Assembly (NCBI GenBank): GCA_016490735.1
Contig: JAEMWC010000098.1
Location: forward strand, 1,277,501 to 1,341,500
Source: Pachyseris speciosa
Lineage: Eukaryota > Cnidaria > Anthozoa > Scleractinia > Pachyseridae
Length of the DNA: 64,000 nucleotides
Reading direction: 5' to 3'
Position 1 is the stretch's first letter. Each line of letters begins with the position of its first letter. The notes beneath the pieces were generated by a model that made no database searches, was not told the DNA's origin, and saw nothing but the letters and a program-made list of their open reading frames with translations. Below are positions 58,101 to 64,000 of this stretch, in pieces. A program made the position numbers and the translations under genes.

Positions 58101-61100
58101 ATTACCTGCATGTGGGGGTAAAGTAAAGCAGAGTTTGCCGTTACAGTGCAGTGATATGTAACGCCGCAATTCATCGTATTTATCTCTCAAAAACTGAGTT
58201 GAAATTATTACCTGCCAAACCCGAAAATAATGAGTTACAGCGGGTTAGCTATTAAGGAGTATATTGGTAATAAGTAACACTCATTATAACGAGCACATCT
58301 TTTCAGTAACCAGTCACTTGGATATACGGAGCTTTTACAGTATGTGTTTTTTAATAATCGTTCCTCTTTTCTACTAGATTAACTTTTCGAGTTAAGCCAC
58401 CAAATCCAAACAAGCAAATTCAGCTGGCTTTGTGGGCAAACAATGGCACTTCGATTGTAAGCATGTTTCTTTTAAATTTGTTGGATCAGGAGAATTAAAG
58501 TTCTGTGCGAGTTGATTTTTTGAGCTGGTGAAGTTTAAAAATTAGAGCATATTCCAGACTCGGTCTGTGATTGGAGAATGAAACAATAGATGATACAACA
58601 CAAACAACACCCCCCCCCCCCCCCCCCCACCCAGCCCTGATAACAAAAGAAGCTACAGGTCATAGGAACCAATGAAAATAGAGGTGTGGAAGAGGTACGG
58701 GATTACTGTAGGTAGAGCATAGGATGACTGTGAGGGTAACACTTAACAGTGTACAGTACCCGGCGAGTATACAGGTACGATAGTAAAATGGCTAGTCCGT
58801 TTGACGCAAGAACTACGGATTGGAGGTGCAAGGCCCGTCCTTTGCTTGGTTTGTTGTTTTCTTAGACTAGAAAGTTTGCTTCCAATATGTCATGTATAAG
58901 TGGGTAAAATTCCATGCACCTGGTAATTCCATGCTGGGTATCCTGTGACAGACTACGGCCTATCCTGGGTGAGAGGAGTAGTAATACTCCAAGTAACTTC
59001 ATGCTGGGTATCCTGTGAGGGCCTAACATCCCATCAAGCGGAAGAAATAAATAAATAGTCCTAGTAATTTCATGATGGACTACCATCCCATCCTAGCGGA
59101 AGAAGTAGTACTCCTAGTAATTTCATGATGGGCGTGCTGTGGTGGAATAGTGTCCTATCCAGGGATAAGAAATAATTTTCCTAGTCACTTAGATCGAATT
59201 TATGCTAGATAACCTGTGGTGGGCTAGCGTCCGGGTTGAATTAGCAATACTGCGCGATACTCAACTCACGTCACAGAAATAGCTTAAATTCCATTTGCGT
59301 GGGCTTACTGTGGATCATGAGCAACAAATAAACTTGTTCACCTGAAGTCTTAAATCTGTCAATCTTGAAGTGCTGGACTCTAACAACATAAAATCTGATT
59401 TTGAATTCTAACCCACCTAACTTTTGTTATACCTCAGGGACTTGTACAAGACAACAATATCTACTGGCTGAGTGAGGTGGAAGGCAAACTTCACACAATC
59501 ACTAAAAACGGAAAGGAAAACGAATTGTTCAACGGGGTTCCTGATTGGGTCTACGAAGGTGATGTAACATTAAGTCTGTTTGGGGAGGGAGGGGGGGGGG
59601 GGGGGGAGCGAGAAAATTAAATAAAAACGCGGGGGATGGGGACTGGGGCAGAAAAGGGAATTCCTTTTCCATTTCCTTCCCAGTCCTCCATTTTTCAACT
59701 CGTTCGTTTCCAGCCCTTTCCCCGGTTTCGCCTGCAAAACAAGCTACATAACAACGGTGACCTTGTTAACCGACCCGATTAAAAATCATGAAGTAAGCAA
59801 AACTCGTTAACTCGCTTGCTCCCTTCAAGAAATGATTATACTCCACTAAAACTTTAAAGAGAGAAAACATGAGTTTGTCTTAATACATATCTGTAAATGA
59901 AACCTTGAAATCAACGCGGGAATCAAAACCACGGTGCAGTACTTTCTTTTGTGCTGTTTTCTATATCCTCTACTATAGACTAGACCTGTTAACGAGGTCC
60001 TTGATTGTAACCATGGTAATTCTGCAAATGAAGGTACTAGAGGTACTGGTCATTATCTCGTACAGGGTGCCTTTATTAGTTCTCAAACCTTTGAGTGTAA
60101 GTGATCGAGTATTGGGTTAGATTAAGCTGTACAAAATGGTTTCATTTTCGCAACTTTTGATAAAATCCTCAAGTGAAACCATTGAGATGACTGCCAACCA
60201 GCTGTGCGTATGTGCTGTTTATGCTTTTAACTGTTTTGCTTAATTTGAGAAATATTGTCCACAGAGGACGTCACAATGTCAAACGCAGCCATGTGGTTTT
60301 CCCCGGATGGGCGTTACCTTGTTTTCGCTCAGTCAAACGACACCAAAGTAAAGTGGTTCCCTTACATGTGGTACGGAAAGAATTCCGACATTTACACAAC
60401 AGTAAAGAGGATAGCCTACCCCAAGCCTGGCTCACCGAATCCTGTTGTGTCTTTGAGACTGGTGGACCTGCAAAATCTACCGGTGAATAATACCGAGGTC
60501 CCCAACATTACTGTCCTACAACCACCAACCGAGTTCCAGTCAACGTAAGTGAGCTATCCAGTTTTTTAGTAAGCATTAAAGGGAACCTTGCTCCATCCTT
60601 ACAAGAAATTGTTGGAAATAATTACAATAATTCACAAACGAAAACATAGCATTTACGAATATAAAACATGTTTATCGTCGTCATTTTCGCTTTTTTATTT
60701 TCCGCGCGCCGCCGTTTCGTATTTCATGACGTGAATAATTCATTGCAGGGATTGTCAAATAGCAAATGAAGTAGAAAATATTTTGTGCTAAAGAAAACTC
60801 TCACACTTACTTACTGATTTTCAGAAGACAAGGATGTTTCAAAAACAAGCACGATGTCCCAAGTTTTCACTTTAAGCGCGCATCTGGATTTTTCAGATTC
60901 ATTAAAAATTCATGAAGAGAAAACAAAAGAAATTGCTACCGTGAAGGAGGTTGGGTTTTGTTGGATCCGGAGTTCAAATATATGATTTCCATATATTCAT
61001 TCTCATATATTCACCACTCGCGGGTATATTATGAACCAACAAAACGACTAGCTCCCAGATGGCTTGTTAGCTCAGTCGGTAGAGCGCTGCACCGGTATCG

Positions 61101-63046
61101 CAGAGGTCGTGGGTTCGAATCCCGTACAAGCCTGAATTTTTTTCAGGCTTTATTTTCACTACTGCTTAAGTAGTGTTCATAACTGGGATGATCAGTCACA
61201 TATTTAATCGTTAATCCGCAGTTCAAATATTTGATTTTCATATATTCATTCTCATAAAAAAAAAAAAAACTCAGCTGCGCCTGGTTTTTGCAACCCACTC
61301 CTCAGTGGTTTGCCATCTGACGAAGCACTCTTCCTCGTGTTTGATATAGCACTTATATTGATATAGCTCTTACTCGTACTCAGATGTCAAAGGTCTATGA
61401 TGGTAATGTGCATAGCTATGAGCTATTTGGTATGTGCCATGTGCTATGTACTTTGTGTTATGTACTGTGCTATTTGCTATGTACTATGTACTATGCACTT
61501 TGTACTATGTACCATGTGCCATGTCCTGTGTTATGTACTTTGTGATATATACTATGTACTACGTACTATGCACTATGCAGCATGTACCATGTGCTATGTA
61601 CCATGTGCTTTGTGCTATAGACTATGTACTATGAACTATGTACTACGTACTACGTACTATGTACTATGTACTGTGTACTATACACTATGTACCATGTACC
61701 ATGTACCATGTATCATGTGCTATGTGCTATGTACTATGTATTATGTGCTATGCACTATATACTATGTACCATGTGCCATGTCCTATGTACCAAGTACCAT
61801 GTATCATGTACTTTGTGCTATGTACTATATACTATGTACTGTGTACTACGTACTATGCACTATTTACCATGTGCCACACGCTATGTGCTATGTGCTGTGC
61901 TATGTACTATATACTATGTTTTATGAACTATGAACTATGAACTGTGCACTATGCACTATGTAGGCTGTGTACTATGGTTGTTTAATGGCGTTGCCTTTCT
62001 TTAAACCCACAGTGAGCATTACTACACCAACGTAGCATGGGCATCAAAAGACAGTGTGTTCGTTTGGTGGCTGAACAGGATTCAAGACACATCCATTGCA
62101 TCCATCTGCAACGCATCATCGGGCGACTGCACCGAGGTAATAATCAGTCACCATTGTAAAGTATCAGTCACTTTGTATGTATAGCATAATTAACACTGGC
62201 TATCACAAGAAAATTCTTCTTCTTTTCGATTTCTTTCGTGTAATGCATCAAACACGAAGAAGAGTGTTTTATCAGATGTCCAAACACTGAGAATAATAGA
62301 AGTGGGTTTAAAACACGAGGCGCAGCCGAGTTTTTTAACCTTCTTTTAGGTGTCAAAGCATTGATTAATCTTTGGAGAAATTCAAGATAAAAATGTTCAT
62401 CAACTATTTTTATGATAATTACGATCACATATCCAAAACCTCCTCGATGGTGGAGATTTCGTTTCTTTATTTTTCATATGTTTATTTTTAGAACCAAAAA
62501 CGGAGAGCCACAGATGGCTGGGTGAACACTAACTCGTACTTGGTAGGTCTCATATATAGTTTTTTTTTAATTTCATTTTTTGCCCCTACTTTTACGATTA
62601 TCTTTAAGCTAAGCAGTTTGAATGCATGGTTTGACAGAAGATCGTAAGTAGGTGTTTACTGGGTCTGCAATTTCCTCGAAGCTGCGCTAGCGCACACAGT
62701 TTTGTAGCCAAGAAGGATCGGAGAGAAAAAACCATGAGCGACTTAGGCGCATTTTGCGGTGCTCAATCAATCAATCAATCAATCAATCAGTCAGTCAGTC
62801 AGTCAATCAATCAATCAATTTATAAACGTCAATACGTGGGATAAGGTTGCCTCTAAATCTTAGCCAGAGGCTCATGTATAAAATCAATTAAAGTGCGATT
62901 CACTTTTTAACCTTTCTTGTCATTTATTATATCAACAGCCTCCTAGCCCATGGTTTGCAGGCGATGGCTCTTATTACTTGACTCTCATATCTTCACCTCA
63001 GGGACAAAAAGGAAACTTTACTCATCTTGCTAGAGTTATGGTTCCT
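49150..63046 (+). CDS. DPP4: dipeptidyl peptidase 4-like protein, 5' exons (partial)
   Basis: Eleven coding exons on plus: 49150-49264, 52835-52939, 55158-55253, 56308-56382, 57387-57439, 58378-58456, 59438-59558, 60265-60544, 62013-62136, 62492-62542, 62939-63046. Exon 1 encodes a short cytosolic tail and a signal anchor (LGIPLIVVSVLIAVALILAV), a type II membrane protein. Then come DPP4-family propeller markers: SYSVRWMS, YWMSPDEKWVL, LWANNG, GVPDWVYE, AAMWFSPDGRYLVFAQSNDT, RIAYPKPGSPNP, VWWLNRIQ and TDGWV. In the family these build the beta-propeller guarding a serine exopeptidase that removes X-Pro dipeptides. The Ser/Asp/His hydrolase exons are beyond the window, so activity versus a DPP6/10-like dead enzyme cannot be judged. 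Phases match at all joins except between exons 3 and 4. Symbol denotes family. Confidence 0.85.
49265..50867. other. DPP4-like intron 1, no gene
   Basis: G-rich simple stretches (50236-50262, 50443-50465) occur. No coding sequence or clear element boundary was recognised. Confidence 0.35.
50868..51600. mobile_element. nested inverted-repeat cluster in DPP4-like intron 1
   Basis: TATAAATCTACTAGCGTTCT at about 50870 occurs again (with one change) near 50944 and, inverted, near 51300-51322. Between and beyond them, two palindromic MITEs centred on CTATCGCGTGATAGCTGAT / ATCAGCTATCACGC-type stems (51018-51125 and 51470-51597) face each other. These are at least two families inserted into one another. 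Confidence 0.65.
52261..52439. repeat. 179-bp palindromic MITE
   Basis: AATACACCATTTTGCTAATG at left pairs with its complement ending at 52439. The inner GTGGGTAGATCCAGT / ACTGGATCTACCCAC and GGGGGCAAACGG / CCGTTTGCCCCC pairs are nearly perfect. Confidence 0.85.
52581..52744. repeat. dispersed repeat, copy b
   Basis: Second copy of the repeat at 20500-20650, here ending about 90 bp before DPP4-like exon 2. Its left end TAGCCTCGCAGCTCCTAT faces a partial complement AGAGCTGCAAGATGAC. Confidence 0.75.
53345..54439. mobile_element. 1.1-kb TIR element in DPP4-like intron 2
   Basis: Inverted ends ATTACCAGAAAATATACTT, followed by matching blocks AACGCAGGTATCA / TGATACCTGCGTCA and GGCAACCATTTACACTATGG with its complement near 54300-54320. 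No coding sequence. Confidence 0.75.
55349..55618. mobile_element. 270-bp MITE in DPP4-like intron 3
   Basis: Perfect 19-bp inverted ends TATTATAGGAAATTAACGC. AATTAACTCG / GCGTTAATTT words recur inside. It starts about 95 bp after exon 3. Confidence 0.8.
55853..55927 (-). repeat. tRNA-like SINE head, diverged
   Basis: On minus, GGCTTATTATTAGCTCAGCT plus GGTAGAGC, then a diverged B-box, closing with ACAAGCCT. Same family as the copy at 61061. Confidence 0.7.
55928..57386. other. DPP4-like introns 3-4, no other gene
   Basis: Exon 4 (56308-56382) lies within. At 56130-56230 a segment ATTTCATGCTGGGTTCC resembles the units of the minisatellite at 58895-59190. No separate gene is seen. Confidence 0.4.
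58895..59190. repeat. degenerate minisatellite, about 75-bp unit
   Basis: At least four copies of a unit with TAGTAATTTCATGATGG or TTCATGCTGGGTATCCTGTG followed by CATCCTAGCGGAAGAAG or equivalents. It is in DPP4-like intron 6. Confidence 0.7.
60580..60950. repeat. MITE-like repeat, copy b
   Basis: Diverged relative of 32733-33161, sharing AATTGTTGGAAATAATTAC and the TTGTCAAATAGCAAATGAAG-type block. It starts about 35 bp after DPP4-like exon 8. Confidence 0.5.
61061..61200 (+). repeat. tRNA-derived SINE (tRNA-like head 61061-61132)
   Basis: The head has a 7-bp acceptor pair (GGCTTGT / ACAAGCC), a D arm (GCTC..GAGC) and a T arm (GTGGG TTCGAAT CCCGT, with a B-box). The anticodon loop has C at the position where tRNAs need U and a mismatched stem base, so it is not a working tRNA. 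Flanks GAGTTCAAATATATGATTTC (about 60971) and CAGTTCAAATATTTGATTTT (about 61219) repeat on both sides, suggesting a duplicated insertion target or nested copy. Confidence 0.75.
61391..61965. repeat. 7-bp satellite (CTATGTA)n
   Basis: About 570 bp of CTATGTA / CCATGTA / CTATGTG variants. Because 7 is not a multiple of 3 and the units lack in-frame stops, all three plus frames stay open as Met-Tyr-Cys-rich strings; none is a gene. Confidence 0.95.
62763..62820. repeat. (AATC/AGTC)n microsatellite
   Basis: Tetranucleotide repeat of about 55 bp in DPP4-like intron 10. Confidence 0.95.
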
Positions 63047-63245
63047 GTAAGTGTGAGGCCGAACATGACGCTTCTGTTACAGGGGCGGGAGGGGAGCATA
63101 ACTTGGAAAATTACACAGTGATACCGCCCACCACTGAACCATCTGCCACCACACATTTAATCTGATCTACGTAACTACTATATCCTCACCCCGAGGGACA
63201 CTATGTAGAGATTAGCATCATACCCCTTACGAGTATTTTTTTTTT

Positions 63246-63708
<463 letters not shown>

Positions 63709-64000
63709 TGAATGAAGAATAGTACATATACATATTTACAATTGTGTTCCATGAAAGATGTCTTTTCGCACTACGACAAAAGATCACTTCACGTAAACAG
63801 CCCTTCAATATCATCACTAACTGTAAGCATTCGCCCAGATCGGTTTGTTACGAATATGGTTTCAGCCACCCACGTTGCCCGCTTTGTCAAAATACGCCAC
63901 GTGATGCAGCGTGCCTCCGGTCATCCGAGACATGTGAGATAATATCCCCCATGAACCCAATCCTCCGCCGTTTCAGAACATAGCAACGCGACCGGACATT
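63709..64000. other. DPP4-like intron 11 or flank, nothing assigned
   Basis: Two short frames overlap here without a recognisable DPP4-family block. The next coding exon is presumably outside the window. Confidence 0.35.

Noticed and set aside
61061..61132. Functional tRNA gene
   Set aside because: The acceptor, D and T arms fold, but position 33 is C rather than U, the anticodon stem has a mismatch, and the same head recurs at 55853-55927; a SINE head fits better.
61397..61940. Cys/Tyr/Met-rich frames of up to 178 codons that could look like a small secreted protein
   Set aside because: A 7-bp satellite that is open in all three frames; no signal peptide and no conserved start.

Overview
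The window is animal nuclear DNA, most likely from a cnidarian, and a hexacoral (stony coral or anemone) fits best. It is AT-rich, with split genes that have GT-AG introns and dense DNA transposons, foldbacks, MITEs and tRNA-derived SINEs. A TRADD-N-like domain of the kind expanded in cnidarians is also present. Species assignment is inference. Exon models were built by reading splice sites and phases by eye; no transcript evidence or database search was available.

Region 1 (about 0.9-14.6 kb, minus strand) holds a series of exons encoding divergent, non-conjugatable ubiquitin-like (UBL) repeats plus one TRADD-N-like exon. Every internal exon is symmetrical phase 1-1, so any combination splices in frame. 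Two UBL exons with their introns are a recent tandem duplication. A 6-kb foldback transposon sits in one intron copy, and the matching empty site survives in the other.

Region 2 (14.6-27 kb) is almost all mobile DNA: a SINE, a second member of the 6-kb foldback family (16.75-19.97 kb), a 2.9-kb giant palindrome (22.02-24.94 kb) and another inverted-repeat element (25.2-26.9 kb) with a nested MITE.

Region 3 (27.0-31.7 kb) is a PIF/Harbinger DNA transposon with its two genes in convergent orientation: an apparently intact SANT/Myb-like protein, and a HARBI1-type DDE transposase broken by a 13-bp tandem duplication.

Region 4 (33.5-46.2 kb) holds the two best-supported host genes. LETMD1 (seven coding exons, minus) and CCDC51/MITOK (two exons, plus) are both mitochondrial membrane proteins and are divergently transcribed from a gap of about 320 bp. 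The CCDC51 intron opens with a tandem array that repeats the end of exon 1 together with its splice donor.

Region 5 (49.15 kb to beyond the window end, plus strand) holds the first eleven recognised coding exons of a dipeptidyl peptidase 4-like (S9B) type II membrane protein. These encode the membrane anchor and much of the beta-propeller; the catalytic hydrolase domain lies outside the window. One exon junction does not close in phase.

Across the window, three copies of a short hairpin (16.2, 38.2, 47.3 kb) keep a fixed core while their outer stems have different, fully complementary sequences. This is the strongest sign of an undescribed structured element here.
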